A stretch of 64,000 bases of DNA from the NCBI GenBank assembly GCA_029237695.1, contig CM055275.1, positions 87,036,433-87,100,432 on the forward strand. Direction: 5' to 3'. The translations under genes were made by a program, and so were the position numbers. The DNA is from Conchocele bisecta (taxonomy: Eukaryota > Mollusca > Bivalvia > Lucinida > Thyasiridae). Of the stretch, positions 36,001 through 38,456 are shown in pieces; position 1 is the first letter of the stretch; each line of letters begins with the position of its first letter. A model generated the notes under the pieces. It was not told where the DNA came from and made no database searches. It saw only the letters and a program-made list of their open reading frames with translations.

Positions 36001-37123
36001 AACCAAGGGAAATTAAGTAAGTAATTCAAGGTTAAATGTAGGTCAATGTCAGATATAGGTCAGGGGTTATTGATGTACATCACTAGGAGATGAAGTTGTC
36101 CAAGTATGGTTGCTGTAGGCCCAGGAATATTCCATATAAAAGCTTGACTAAAAACCTTAACCAAGGGGAAATAACTAAGTAATCCAAGGATAAAAGTAGG
36201 TCAAGGTCAAATATAGGTCAGGGATTATTGATGTACATCACTAGGAGATGAAGTTGTCCAAGTATGGTTGCTGTAGGGCCAGGAGTATTCCATCTACAAG
36301 CTTGACTAAAAACCTTAACCAAGGGGAATTAACTAAGTAATTCAAGAGGAAATGTAGGTCAAGGTCAAATATAGATCAAGGGTTATTGATCTACATCGCT
36401 ATGAGAAAAGGTTGTCCAAGTATGGTGTCTGTATGCACAATAGTATTCCATGTACAAGCTTGACTAAAAACCTTAACCAAGCTTGACTAAAAACCTTAAC
36501 CAAGGGGAATTAACTAAGTGATTCAAGAGGAAATGTAGGTCAAGGTCAAATATAGATCAGGGGTTATTGATGTACATCGCTATGAGAAAAGGTTGTCCAA
36601 GTATGGTGTCTGTATGCACAATAGTATTCCATGTACAAGCTTGACTAAAAACCTTAACCAAGGTTGACTAAAAACCTTAACCAAGGGGAATTAACTAAGT
36701 AATTCAAGAGGAAATGTAGGTCAAGGTGAAATATAGATCAGGGGTTATTGATGTACATCACTAGGAGATGAAGTTGTCCAAGTATGGTGGGTGTAGGGCC
36801 AGTAGTATTACATATACTAGCTTGACTAAAAACCTTAACCAAGGCGTGACTGACGGTGACGGTGACGCCGGGCTGACAACATAAGCTTTAACTATTCTTC
36901 GAATAGTCAAGCTAAACAGGTTAATTTAGCATTGTAAGAATTAAGCATCTAAACTACCTAGTTGATGATCTGACTCCTTGTTGCCTAAAGTCTTGTATTT
37001 ATATCCCTCGGCCACCATTCTGTTCCTTGCCTTCTGCTCCTTCGACGAATTGTCGTCTGCTGCGAATTCCGTTACTATATTTGGCACAATTGGCGCATTT
37101 TCCTTACTAACTTCAGTGTTCAT
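650..37123 (-). CDS. Neprilysin/ECE-like M13 zinc metallopeptidase, complete 18-exon gene
   Basis: Type II membrane zinc endopeptidase of family M13, expected to cleave small extracellular peptides. Joined coding exons: 36958-37123, 34196-34332, 31873-32070, 30002-30130, 28675-28851, 27454-27636, 25724-25816, 22782-22915, 19242-19396, 17479-17546, 16063-16239, 9449-9552, 8249-8359, 6865-6932, 5320-5444, 2080-2244, 1275-1351, 650-749. All junctions are GT-AG and all phases agree; total 2367 bp, 788 residues. Signal anchor about residues 73-93, N-terminal domain about 127-520, catalytic domain about 575-788. Zinc ligands H624 and H628 (HELTH) and E684 (ENIAD); catalytic E625; D688; substrate-binding N583, H750 and R756; terminal CVVW. 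Paired cysteines C127/C773, C135/C733, C194/C452 and C661/C785 match the family. Oddities: NGYY instead of NAYY/NAFY, and one cysteine of the first juxtamembrane pair is absent. NEP versus ECE subfamily cannot be settled by eye. The exon model is inferred, without transcript data. Confidence 0.93.
750..1274. other. Intron 17: SINE-like fragments and a GATCAG dyad
   Basis: About 780-1000 and 1100-1250 resemble fragments of the GGTTTAACG...AAAATCAG repeat seen at 4328, 13040, 18710 and 50865. About 1015-1080 holds a 60-bp dispersed repeat with the dyad GATCAGCCTGCGCA/TGCGCAGTCTGATC, also present near 6310, 40680, 45420 and 55985. Confidence 0.5.
1275..1351 (-). CDS. M13 peptidase exon 17
   Basis: Residues 731-755 plus two bases of Arg756. 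[20 protein letters not shown] then SIAQFR matches the family W C....PE.......D.HS...FR block; H750 and R756 align with the transition-state His and substrate-carboxyl Arg of neprilysin. Acceptor ctctcccctag, donor AG|gtgagt. Confidence 0.95.
1829..1955. repeat. Foldback hairpin element, family J
   Basis: Near-perfect inverted arms (AATAGTAGGTTAGTG...GGCAC / GTGCC...CACTAACCTACTATT) of about 50 bp. Other copies are at 35328-35445 and, split, 52415-52620. It is flanked by a diverged direct duplication (about 1555-1650 and 1963-2030, AAGTCCTGGGT...AGAGGCAA). Confidence 0.7.
2080..2244 (-). CDS. M13 peptidase exon 16: third zinc ligand
   Basis: Residues 676-730 (55 codons, phase 0/0). [20 protein letters not shown] holds the ExxxD motif: E684 is the third zinc ligand and D688 orients the zinc histidine. 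QLFFIGFAQ is the conserved block before the C-terminal WC. Acceptor gcatcttgcag, donor CAG|gtaata. The acceptor edge has a duplicate at about 2646. Confidence 0.98.
2245..2880. repeat. Duplicated dispersed repeat (family Z) with exon 16 edge
   Basis: About 2239-2440 and 2646-2850 are diverged direct copies, each starting with the first bases of exon 16 plus its acceptor and continuing into a dispersed repeat (GTTCCACA.TTTGCTGCCGA, ...CACCCTCCCCAAA, ...CATCAAATATTGATTTTATT). Other family Z copies: 15640-15950, 33480-34080 (inverted) and 42730-43150. Confidence 0.7.
3163..4327. repeat. 44-bp minisatellite, left block
   Basis: About 26 copies of a 44-bp unit (CCTCTCTAAACCGGACACCC plus TGGGAGGTCCCCAGTACAGTGGAA in two parts), degenerate near 3540-3860. 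The same unit occurs singly elsewhere as the end of a pogo-like foldback element (21010, 32265, 41140, 55560, 56090). Long open frames here on both strands are repeat artefacts. Confidence 0.95.
4328..4797 (+). mobile_element. SINE-like element inserted in the minisatellite
   Basis: Begins (GTGA)n, then GGGTTTAACGTCCGC, and ends with GTCGCCTTTTACGACAAGCA followed by a G/C-rich tail. The minisatellite resumes immediately after it, and CCCAGTACAGTGGA is present at both junctions as expected of a target duplication, although each array unit carries the same bases. The end module resembles molluscan SINEs from memory. Fragments recur at 13040-13190 and 18710-18945. Confidence 0.65.
4796..5140. 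repeat. 44-bp minisatellite, right block
   Basis: About seven further copies of the same unit, ending at 5100-5140 with a partial copy in inverted orientation (GGTGTCCGGTTTAGAGGGAT). One array interrupted by the 4328-4797 insertion. Confidence 0.9.
5320..5444 (-). CDS. M13 peptidase exon 15
   Basis: Two bases of Gly634, then residues 635-675. [15 protein letters not shown] matches the family GR.YD..G....WW block; C661 in [11 protein letters not shown] is the conserved partner of C785. Sequons at N649 and N668. Acceptor ctattacag, donor CAT|gtaagt. Confidence 0.97.
5660..6110. repeat. Compound foldback repeat (family X)
   Basis: Two hairpins: 5670-5770 (AAACAGTTATTTCATGGT / ACCATGAAATAACTGT) and 5999-6105 (GATTTAATATGATATTTATT / its inverse, GACTGATTTCATAAGAAAC). 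Related copy at 8392-8765 and a fragment at 34735-34790. Intron 14. Confidence 0.7.
6865..6932 (-). CDS. M13 peptidase exon 14: HELTH zinc site
   Basis: Last base of Arg611, residues 612-633 and one base of Gly634. [19 protein letters not shown] carries the HExxH zincin motif: H624 and H628 bind zinc, E625 is the general base. Acceptor ctcatttcag, donor G|gtatgt. 68 bp. Confidence 0.98.
6990..7470. repeat. Family F foldback element with 18-bp internal array
   Basis: Termini CTATTTCACCAACATTGCAAA...TACTTT and the inverse (TTGCAATGTTGGTGAAATAGG), centre CAGCCAAAATGGCTG. One arm carries about ten tandem copies of the 18-bp unit TACTTTGCTAGATAAGTA (7266-7446) where other copies carry one or two. 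The repetitive open frames on both strands are artefacts of the array. Confidence 0.85.
8249..8359 (-). CDS. M13 peptidase exon 13: substrate-binding NGYY motif
   Basis: Last base of Glu574, residues 575-610 and two bases of Arg611. [20 protein letters not shown] is the conserved VNA(Y/F)Y....N.I.FPAGILQ block, and PPMFN follows. N583 is the substrate-backbone Asn; the usual following Ala is Gly584 here. Acceptor ttcgccaccag, donor AG|gtacat. Confidence 0.97.
8392..8770. repeat. Family X foldback repeat
   Basis: Alternating direct and inverted copies of TTTCTTATGAAATCAGTCAA around 8430-8540, then sequence shared with 5820-6010 (ATTACACTAGT..ATTATGA). It begins about 33 bp upstream of the acceptor of exon 13. 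Confidence 0.65.
8926..9225. repeat. Two foldback elements in intron 12
   Basis: 8929-9055 has ends CTAATGCACTC / GAGTGCATTAG. 9066-9222 has arms of about 70 bp (GTAATTTTCAAATTTGCGGC, TGATAGGTCGGAAAA..ATGTTTAATGGC and inverses) flanked by GGTTAAC / GTTAACC. Confidence 0.75.
9449..9552 (-). CDS. M13 peptidase exon 12
   Basis: Residues 540-573 plus two bases of Glu574. [20 protein letters not shown] then [15 protein letters not shown] corresponds to the family block ..F..N.......L..L..PVDR..W. It lies alone between a 6.5-kb and a 1.1-kb intron and is recognised by motif and phase. Acceptor gtatgttgcag, donor GA|gtatgt. Confidence 0.92.
9600..11345. repeat. Core-repeat (pearl/Helitron-like) arrays, part 1
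   Basis: 9630-9995: two copies of a block of about 155 bp (GTTCGAGTTATGCTCC...AAGGGAGATAACT...TATGCATGTGTGAAG). 10018-11090: about six copies of 160-184 bp (GAGCGTTAAAGTTTTTGAAG...GTGACCTTGACCCTGGGCTT...GGTAGAGGACCATTAGAG). 11083-11340: GGACGGACGG tracts around a short hairpin (ATGCCCCCTCCACTATCGTGG). No real coding region. Confidence 0.8.
11495..12200. repeat. Hairpin and a ~300-bp direct duplication with A-tracts
   Basis: 11497-11572 is a hairpin (CAATTATTGACTAGTGA / TCACTAGTCAATAATTG). 11582-11880 and 11884-12190 are direct copies (GTCTGT.TATAGCACTTACGA...CACATGCTAGC) containing A-rich runs of different length. Confidence 0.75.
12270..12965. repeat. Core-repeat array, ~150-158 bp unit
   Basis: Four to five copies of the same block as at 9630-9995 (CGAAACAAAAAAGGGAGATA...GCAAGAGTTGTCATTCTT...GGTCGTGGTCTATGCAT). 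Spacing of 149-158 bp gives long in-frame repeats by chance; I do not call these proteins. Confidence 0.8.
13309..13558. mobile_element. piggyBac-like MITE, family A (nested, with TTAA duplication)
   Basis: TTAA then CCATTACACCGCTATC at the left, GATAGCGGT-type arm then CTAAGGG and TTAA at the right; internal hairpin GAATCATTTCCATTGGAAAT...TTC. The empty site in related F copies has a single TTAA. Confidence 0.85.
13617..15155 (+). mobile_element. Core-repeat element (pearl/Helitron-like), copy 1
   Basis: Starts ACAAGAAACGAGGCAAAGCC, has GGCCGTGGCCTGCATGTCGC, then GGACGGAC tracts, a hairpin end (CTTTCCGCAAGCGGG), three core repeats of about 156 bp (14070-14460), three blocks with GTTGGATAGTGATATGTGGT (14480-15050), then a C-rich tract and GCTTTCGCCAATCCAATAG. 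A shorter copy is at 30662-31600. Confidence 0.7.
15215..16062. other. Intron 11 end: microsatellite and a family Z copy
   Basis: 15318-15330 is a short (TA)n run. 15640-15950 is a family Z copy (CTATTAAACATATTAAAT...CCATCGAATATTGACTTTATT...GGTCCACAAATAAA). The rest shows nothing recognisable. Confidence 0.5.
16063..16239 (-). CDS. M13 peptidase exon 11
   Basis: Residues 481-539 (59 codons, phase 0/0). [20 protein letters not shown] and KMIGYPDYI are diagnostic M13 blocks (W.D..T...A..K......IGYPD). Acceptor cttgcag, donor AAT|gtaagt. Confidence 0.97.
16255..17115. repeat. Intron 10: ATTGATTG tract, family E fragment, foldback
   Basis: 16250-16380: (GATT)n plus a GGGTTTTACATCCATTCAA.AGCAAGGTCA repeat also at 49950-50130. 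16388-16690: family E fragment (GAGCTCCAGATAAGGTGCG) in which a segment of about 57 bp (GAAAGTGGGAGTACAAAATA) is tandemly repeated three times. 16917-17105: diverged foldback (ATTTTGATGAAATATGG / CCATATTTCATCAAAAT). Confidence 0.65.
17222..17470. repeat. Foldback element (family AA) ending at the exon 10 donor
   Basis: Outer arms CATAAATGAGACGAGCCATA...GATTTTGTA / TACAAAATCACATGACTTGCCTC, centre AGCAAATGTGG...GTATTTGCT. A relative is at 26240-26465. Its right end is about 10 bp from the donor of exon 10. Confidence 0.6.
17479..17546 (-). CDS. M13 peptidase exon 10
   Basis: Two bases of codon 458 through residue 480. [20 protein letters not shown] matches the family block ..A.G.LYV...F...SK that precedes the long helix before the catalytic domain. 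Acceptor gtgatttgcag, donor GAG|gtaggt. Only 68 bp, but phase and motif both fit. Confidence 0.95.
17620..18700. repeat. Intron 9: family F and family C foldbacks
   Basis: 17624-17905 is a family F element. 17910-18095 is a family C foldback (AGTGCTTTAGAATCGTCTCA / TGAGACGATTCTAAAGGACT, ends AGGTGC..AATTT.GAGG). 18110-18700 holds separated F arms (GAAGGATAAATTAATTAATT; GATTACTCCCTCAAAGTACA) around unrecognised sequence. Confidence 0.65.
18710..19187. mobile_element. SINE-like fragment followed by a family F element
   Basis: 18710-18945 matches 4440-4690 (TTCAGCCCTGAAATTAGAAT...CCTGATCTGGTGCCAGG...AAGAAAGCCAAACATGTACC). 18947-19187 is a short F copy (GTAGCCTATTTCATCAACAT...GTGAAATAGGCTAC) ending 54 bp downstream of exon 9. 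Confidence 0.6.
19242..19396 (-). CDS. M13 peptidase exon 9
   Basis: Last base of codon 406 through residue 457 plus one base. [18 protein letters not shown] corresponds to the family NY..WR.......L block, and [13 protein letters not shown] to the conserved R...C...V....G block; C452 is the partner of C194. Acceptor ataatatgcag, donor G|gtatgt. Confidence 0.96.
19415..20715. repeat. Intron 8: foldback and core-repeat elements
   Basis: 19417-19490 is a hairpin (TTGTATGTGGATATATGCAC / its inverse) just upstream of the exon 9 acceptor. 19549 starts GGCCGCGGCCCGCATGTCG. 19880-20145 is a 265-bp repeat also at 26465-26705 (CAAGAATTCC.CGGAATCAAA...GACTCCGGAAAAGCAAAACC...CGCGGGC). 20150-20520 has two blocks with ATGGATGATGAC; 20500-20715 has GGACGGACGG and the hairpin end CTTTCCGCAAGC. 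Confidence 0.65.
21050..21348 (-). mobile_element. tRNA-derived SINE
   Basis: On the minus strand, from about 21348 downward: GGTGGCTGGATTAGCTCTGA, GGTAGAGCGTCGGACTGCG (A-box region) and GGGTTCGTATCCC (B box), about 50 bp apart as in a tRNA promoter; then GGGCAAGACAACTTCGTGC, a tRNA-unrelated body, and a short A-rich 3' end. It cannot be a tRNA gene because the 3' half does not close an acceptor stem. Same strand as the host gene, intron 8. Confidence 0.7.
21650..22015. mobile_element. hAT-like foldback element, family E
   Basis: Ends AGGGCTCCAGATAAG and a decayed ATCAGCAGCTCT; inner arms AAAGTTTT/GTACTCCCA.TTTTGATAA and CACTTGTTTGAGCGGCAAAA. Relatives at 16388, 37768 and 45014. Confidence 0.65.
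22031..22606. repeat. 64-bp tandem array made from a MITE end
   Basis: Nine near-identical 64-bp units: TTTATATAGCCACTTTAACC then CTTACTACGCTGAATTAAAT then GTAGTCGTCTGCTGGAAATG plus TTTC. Each unit is about 18 bp of flank, TTAA, and the first 40 bp of the adjacent family A' MITE (22561-22765). Confidence 0.95.
22557..22769. mobile_element. piggyBac-like MITE, family A', at the exon 8 donor
   Basis: TTAA, CCCTTACTACGCTG ... CAGCGTAGGAAGGG, TTAA; internal hairpin GAGAATCGTCTCCAGCGGAG...GATTCTC. The right TTAA is at 22766-22769, and the exon 8 donor gtaaga is at 22781-22776, so the element begins at intron position +13. Confidence 0.9.
22782..22915 (-). CDS. M13 peptidase exon 8
   Basis: Residues 362-405 plus two bases of codon 406. 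[18 protein letters not shown] matches the highly conserved E.VVVY.P.Y...L block of M13 enzymes. Acceptor atattttccag, donor GA|gtaaga. A stop-containing copy of its 5' half lies upstream at about 23014-23120. Confidence 0.95.
23014..23120 (-). pseudogene. Decayed tandem copy of exon 8 5' half
   Basis: Matches 22850-22960 at an offset of about 164 bp: acceptor TTTCGCAG, then CTGGGCATAAAGACATAA (exon 8 has TTGGACATGAAGACATAT) and AATTTGAGGACAGTG. The in-frame TAA and indels make it non-coding; the acceptor dinucleotide survives at 23074-23075. Confidence 0.85.
23150..23320 (+). mobile_element. Short core-repeat element remnant
   Basis: GCATGTCGCGCCCGCCGAGG at the left and GCCGACTATATCGCG...GTGGATGCGACAAAAA at the right, without internal core repeats. 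Same two ends as 38457-39518. Confidence 0.6.
23381..25714. repeat. 50-bp minisatellite, about 47 copies
   Basis: Unit of 50 bp: TAGACTGGTGTAGAGGTGTT, ATACTGTATGGTGATTATAC, TAGTGTAGTG. Variants include GGGGTT for GGTGTT, TATAGTG for TATGGTG and a 3-bp TCG insertion in some units; the variants recur in blocks, as expected of stepwise array expansion. It fills most of intron 7 and ends 9 bp from the exon 7 donor. Confidence 0.97.
25724..25816 (-). CDS. M13 peptidase exon 7
   Basis: Residues 331-361 (31 codons, phase 0/0): [20 protein letters not shown] and on to the GSW end. The order LLDPE, then [10 protein letters not shown], matches the family RDP..LYNKMTL.EL block. Acceptor tttctcag, donor TGG|gtatgt. 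Both sides are repeat-bound: a 50-bp minisatellite starts 9 bp into intron 7 and a hAT-like element ends about 16 bp before the acceptor. Confidence 0.93.
25833..26230. mobile_element. hAT-like foldback element, family D
   Basis: Ends AGTCTCCAGATAAGGAATT and CAGCTTATCTGGAGCTCT; flanks TAAAACCC and TGAAACCC match at 7 of 8 bases. Central hairpin ATTATAATTGTCTCGTTG..GACAATTCTAATGAAAT. It ends 16 bp upstream of the exon 7 acceptor boundary. Confidence 0.75.
26240..26745. repeat. Family AA foldback and a 240-bp dispersed repeat
   Basis: 26240-26465 relates to 17222-17470 (ATAAATGAGACAAGCCATGT). 26465-26705 matches 19880-20145 (CAAGAATTCCGCGGAATCAA...TTCGCGGGCGAGACAAAAAT). Confidence 0.6.
26747..26996. 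mobile_element. piggyBac-like MITE, family A
   Basis: TTAA, CCCTTACACCGCTGTC ... GTAGCGGTCTAAGGG, TTAA; hairpin GAATCATTTCCAGTGGAAAT.. at the centre. A complete copy in intron 6. Confidence 0.9.
27160..27446. mobile_element. hAT-like MITE with 8-bp target duplication at the exon 6 donor
   Basis: ATGTAACT (27160-27167 and 27439-27446) flanks an element with terminal repeats CACAGGCTGAAGTAACGGAC / its inverse (CATTACTTCAATCTGTG) and arms ...ACCGAGGTCTATAAATAC... . The donor of exon 6 is at 27453, so only seven intron bases separate it from the target duplication. Confidence 0.92.
27454..27636 (-). CDS. M13 peptidase exon 6
   Basis: Residues 270-330 (61 codons, phase 0/0). [11 protein letters not shown] corresponds to the family GL.LPSRDYY block; the [11 protein letters not shown] helix corresponds to the ME.ELA block. 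The Cys pair found in this part of neprilysin is absent, as also in ECE as I recall. Sequons at N286 and N295. Donor CAG|gtaacc, with a hAT-like MITE inserted seven bases into the intron. Confidence 0.95.
27880..28423. mobile_element. hAT-like foldback element, family D, with 8-bp target duplication
   Basis: GGTGTTAC at 27880-27887 and 28416-28423 flanks AGGGCTCCAGATAAGG ... CCTTATCTGGAGCTCT. An unrelated segment of about 100 bp with TAAGAGACCAC repeats (about 28290-28395) lies inside. Central hairpin GAATTGTCTCCTTGGAGACAATTC. Confidence 0.88.
28675..28851 (-). CDS. M13 peptidase exon 5
   Basis: Residues 211-269 (59 codons, phase 0/0). [10 protein letters not shown] resembles the family turn before the substrate-domain helices; [17 protein letters not shown] is the conserved strand-plus-acidic-loop block. 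N262 is a sequon. Acceptor ctatttcag, donor GGG|gtgagg. A pogo/Tigger-like transposon ends 15 bp upstream of the acceptor boundary. Confidence 0.95.
28867..29778 (+). mobile_element. pogo/Tigger-like DNA transposon remnant
   Basis: Terminal inverted repeats CAGTCGAGCACCAGTA(C)CTCGA / TCGAGATACTGGTGCTCGACTG with TA on both sides. Sub-terminal sequence repeats CTATCTCGA. Internally, one frame near 29312-29410 reads ...[20 protein letters not shown] and then TRPNCE-stop, resembling the C-terminus of pogo-family transposases. At 912 bp it is a deletion derivative without a catalytic domain. Confidence 0.85.
30002..30130 (-). CDS. M13 peptidase exon 4
   Basis: Residues 168-210 (43 codons, phase 0/0). 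[11 protein letters not shown] matches the family motif of Lys-Ala plus aromatic ending in a conserved Cys (C194), followed by [11 protein letters not shown], equivalent to the neprilysin stretch before the GG(W/Y)P turn. N180 is an N-glycosylation sequon. Acceptor catttgtag, donor AAG|gtattg. Confidence 0.93.
30340..31700. mobile_element. Intron 3: family A variant and core-repeat element copy 2
   Basis: 30350-30566 is a diverged family A foldback (ATAGTCGTCTGCTG; hairpin AAAATCATTTCCAATGGAAAT...). 30662-31600 is a shorter copy of 13617-15155 with the same start (AACAAGAAACGAGGCAAAGC) and end (CTTTCGCCAATCCAATAG), one instead of three 156-bp cores, and two GTTGGATAG.. blocks. About 31617-31690 is a family D end. 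Confidence 0.7.
31873..32070 (-). CDS. M13 peptidase exon 3: start of ectodomain
   Basis: Residues 102-167 (66 codons, phase 0 at both ends). Contains the family signature [17 protein letters not shown] (residues 122-138) with C127 and C135, which pair with C-terminal cysteines in neprilysin. Only C103 is present before NKMD, whereas neprilysins normally have two cysteines there. Acceptor cctttctcag, donor AAG|gtaatg. Confidence 0.96.
32135..32430. repeat. Large foldback element with pogo-like centre
   Basis: Arms of about 130 bp (ATCTTATTTTCATTTGCAGT, GATACTGTCTGTTCGTGATC and inverses) around GACCTCTCTGGGAGGTCCGG...TTTAGAGAGGTTTCACTGTA. A diverged half copy is at 41028-41213. Confidence 0.8.
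32437..32595. mobile_element. hAT-like MITE, 143 bp, with 8-bp target duplication
   Basis: CTTATTCC at 32437-32444 and 32588-32595 flanks CACAGGTTGAAGTAACAGAC ... GTCCGTTACTTCAACCTGTG. Same family as 27168-27438 with a shorter centre. Confidence 0.92.
33002..33077. repeat. Homopolymer C tract
   Basis: About 75 bases of C with one G. It becomes a G tract in the sense strand of the peptidase pre-mRNA (intron 2). The true length is uncertain because assemblies handle such runs poorly. Confidence 0.95.
33234..33447. mobile_element. piggyBac-like MITE, family A'
   Basis: TTAA, CCCTTCCTACGCTG ... CAGCGTAGGAAGGG, TTAA; hairpin GAATCGTCTCCACTGGAGAC. A complete copy in intron 2. Confidence 0.9.
33540..34080. 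repeat. 37-bp triplicate, GGACGG tract and inverted family Z copy
   Basis: 33543-33655: three copies of AGCTTGGAAATGATGTAACT plus AAAAAAACAAAAGTTAG. 33690-33860: GGACGGACGC tract with CCCTCGACATAGTTTGTATG. 33890-34080: family Z in inverse orientation ending GTGGAACAGACAGTAG. Confidence 0.7.
34113..34180 (-). pseudogene. Decayed tandem copy of exon 2 3' edge with intact donor
   Basis: Matches 34184-34250 at about 70-bp offset: ...GTTGTGATTA, CACGT, GGTCAAACAAG|gtacgtag versus exon 2 GTTGTGATTATTTTTC, CACGTT, CGATCAAACGAG|gtacgtac. One base is lost, so the frame would shift, but the donor is preserved at 34123-34118. Confidence 0.75.
34196..34332 (-). CDS. M13 peptidase exon 2: signal anchor
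   Basis: Residues 56 (split) to 101. A basic cluster (QRKKRERR) precedes a hydrophobic segment of about 21 residues ([16 protein letters not shown]...), then HVRRSNE. Charge on the N-terminal side is what a type II signal anchor needs. Acceptor tttttttcag, donor GAG|gtacgt. A decayed copy of the 3' edge of this exon lies just downstream (about 34117-34180). Confidence 0.9.
34430..35605. repeat. Intron 1: family B and X fragments, CTTGAACTTGG repeats, family J
   Basis: 34440-34515: family B half (GAACCGTCTCATCGAGTCGG, AGTGGTCACAACATATAC). 34725-34790: family X fragment. 34980-35280: two blocks with GTGACCTTGAACTTGG and GACGGACGGATGG. 35328-35445: family J hairpin (GAATAGTAGGTTAGTGCCGT...). 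Confidence 0.6.
35690..36870. repeat. Diverged family A foldback and core-repeat element
   Basis: 35690-35880: decayed family A (GTTGTCTGCTGTTG; AATGCTACCAAACCAT). 35880-36870: starts ACAAGAGCTGTAGGAGAACA and carries about five core repeats of 160-190 bp (CTTGACTAAAAACCTTAACC...GGTTATTGATGTACATCACT...GTCCAAGTATGG). It lies just downstream of exon 1, in intron 1. Confidence 0.75.
36958..37123 (-). CDS. M13 peptidase exon 1: start codon and cytoplasmic tail
   Basis: Residues 1-55, beginning [13 protein letters not shown]. The ATG is at 37123-37121 and an in-frame TGA lies two codons upstream, so this is the first Met of the frame. The tail is polar and soluble. The donor G|gtagtt leaves one G, which with AT from exon 2 makes Asp56. 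That phase match with exon 2 is the main reason for accepting this exon, because cytoplasmic tails are not conserved in the family. A separate upstream non-coding exon is possible. Confidence 0.75.
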
Positions 37124-37430
37124 TCTTCAGTGCAAATGTCACTGTCAATGTTCAAGGTCAATGTTCATTCCTAATATCACTTGCAAAATGCGAAATTAAA
37201 TCAAATTGTCTTGATCAACTTATACATGTAGTTCAAAACATGCAGTGAGTTTAGTCATTTGAAGTGTAGATTAATATTCTCATGTGATGCTAAATTTCAT
37301 TGTTGCCATGGCGATTATTGTCACATCTGCTTCTTGATTGGTCCAGAATGTGTTTCCAAAGTGCCGGGTACAAAATATGTGATGGAGTTGCTGTTGACAA
37401 CTAAAAATGTAAAACAAACATAAGGAGGGA
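37124..37430 (-). promoter_or_regulatory. Probable 5' UTR/proximal upstream region of the M13 gene
   Basis: The 300 bp upstream of the exon 1 ATG contain no recognised repeat, unlike almost everything around. I see no clear TATA box or CpG-rich block, so the transcription start cannot be placed. The call rests only on position. Confidence 0.3.
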
Positions 37431-37434
37431 AGTA

Positions 37435-37640
37435 CGGAAGCCACTTCACTTTTTTCGAGATACTTTTTGAATTTTCGAGATCTTTTCTTGAATTTTCGAG
37501 TTCTTTTTTTGAATTTTCAAGATCTTTTCTTGAAAATTCAAGAAAAGATCTTGAAAATTTAAGAAAAAGAACTTTATAAAGAAGAAGATGTTTTCTTGAA
37601 TAAATGGAAATTAAAAAAAAGTGAAGTGGCCCTAATGGGC
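37435..37640. repeat. Foldback element with AAGATCTTTTCTTGA sub-repeats
   Basis: Ends GGAAGCCACTTCAC / GTGAAGTGGCCC; inside, GATCTTTTCTTGAATTTTC occurs as short direct copies and then inverted copies, forming a dense hairpin about 310-520 bp upstream of the start codon. Confidence 0.8.
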
Positions 37641-37765
37641 TTTCGTAGGGAAGGTTAAGACATAAAAAGAGTGAAATAAACATAACATTTTTAGTAATAT
37701 TTTCGACATCCCAAGGTCAGCGTGCAATTAACTCTTTGTAATACTGCTAGCGGCGATAATAACAG

Positions 37766-38300
37766 CCAGGGCTCCGGATAAGGACCGTATTGGCATATTA
37801 TACTTTATTTTATTATATTTATTATATTTTAGCAGAATACGCACTGATAATCAAAAGTGTGAGTACAAAATACACATATATCACCACTGTGAAAATATGC
37901 ATTGATTTTCAAATTTAGTAGTGAAAATACTGTAATAAAGTTGAAATTTACTTAGTTGAGCTACAAAAGCAAACACTAACACGGTTTGCTTTTTGCATCT
38001 CAAATAAGTGAATTTTTAAATGTGTTTTATTTCTTTTTTATCATTTGTTACATTTGTCATATTTAATAAGGAAGATTTTGAAATCTGGGGGAATAATACT
38101 CTTTAGATACAAAACTTATCTGGAGCCTGTAGCCTATTTCACCAACATTGCAAAGTATACTTTCCTAGTAAAGAATACTTTGAGGGAAAAATTATAAAGT
38201 TTAGGATTGCATTTCGGAAAGATCAATGATTACTCCCTCAAAGTATACTTTGCTAGATAAGTATACTTTGCAATTTTGATGAAATCCGCTACAGATAACA
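37766..38300. mobile_element. Family E element next to a short family F element
   Basis: 37768-38127: AGGGCTCCGGATAAGG ... CTTATCTGGAGCCTG with inner GAATACGCACTGATAATCAA. 38128-38295: F ends GTAGCCTATTTCACCAACAT / GATGAAATCCGCTACAG with the centre deleted, followed by a family E end (CTTATCTGGAGCTCTG, about 38302). Confidence 0.65.
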
Positions 38301-38456
38301 CACTTATCTGGAGCTCTGAACAGCCAACAAATTAACAGCTGCACGTTTTCCGCTTTATAGGCAACAGGTTGTTTGCATAATATCGCTACACCACAATCAA
38401 CTGTATAAATTTGTTTAATAGCATTTACATTAACGCAATAAAATATAGAAACTAGA

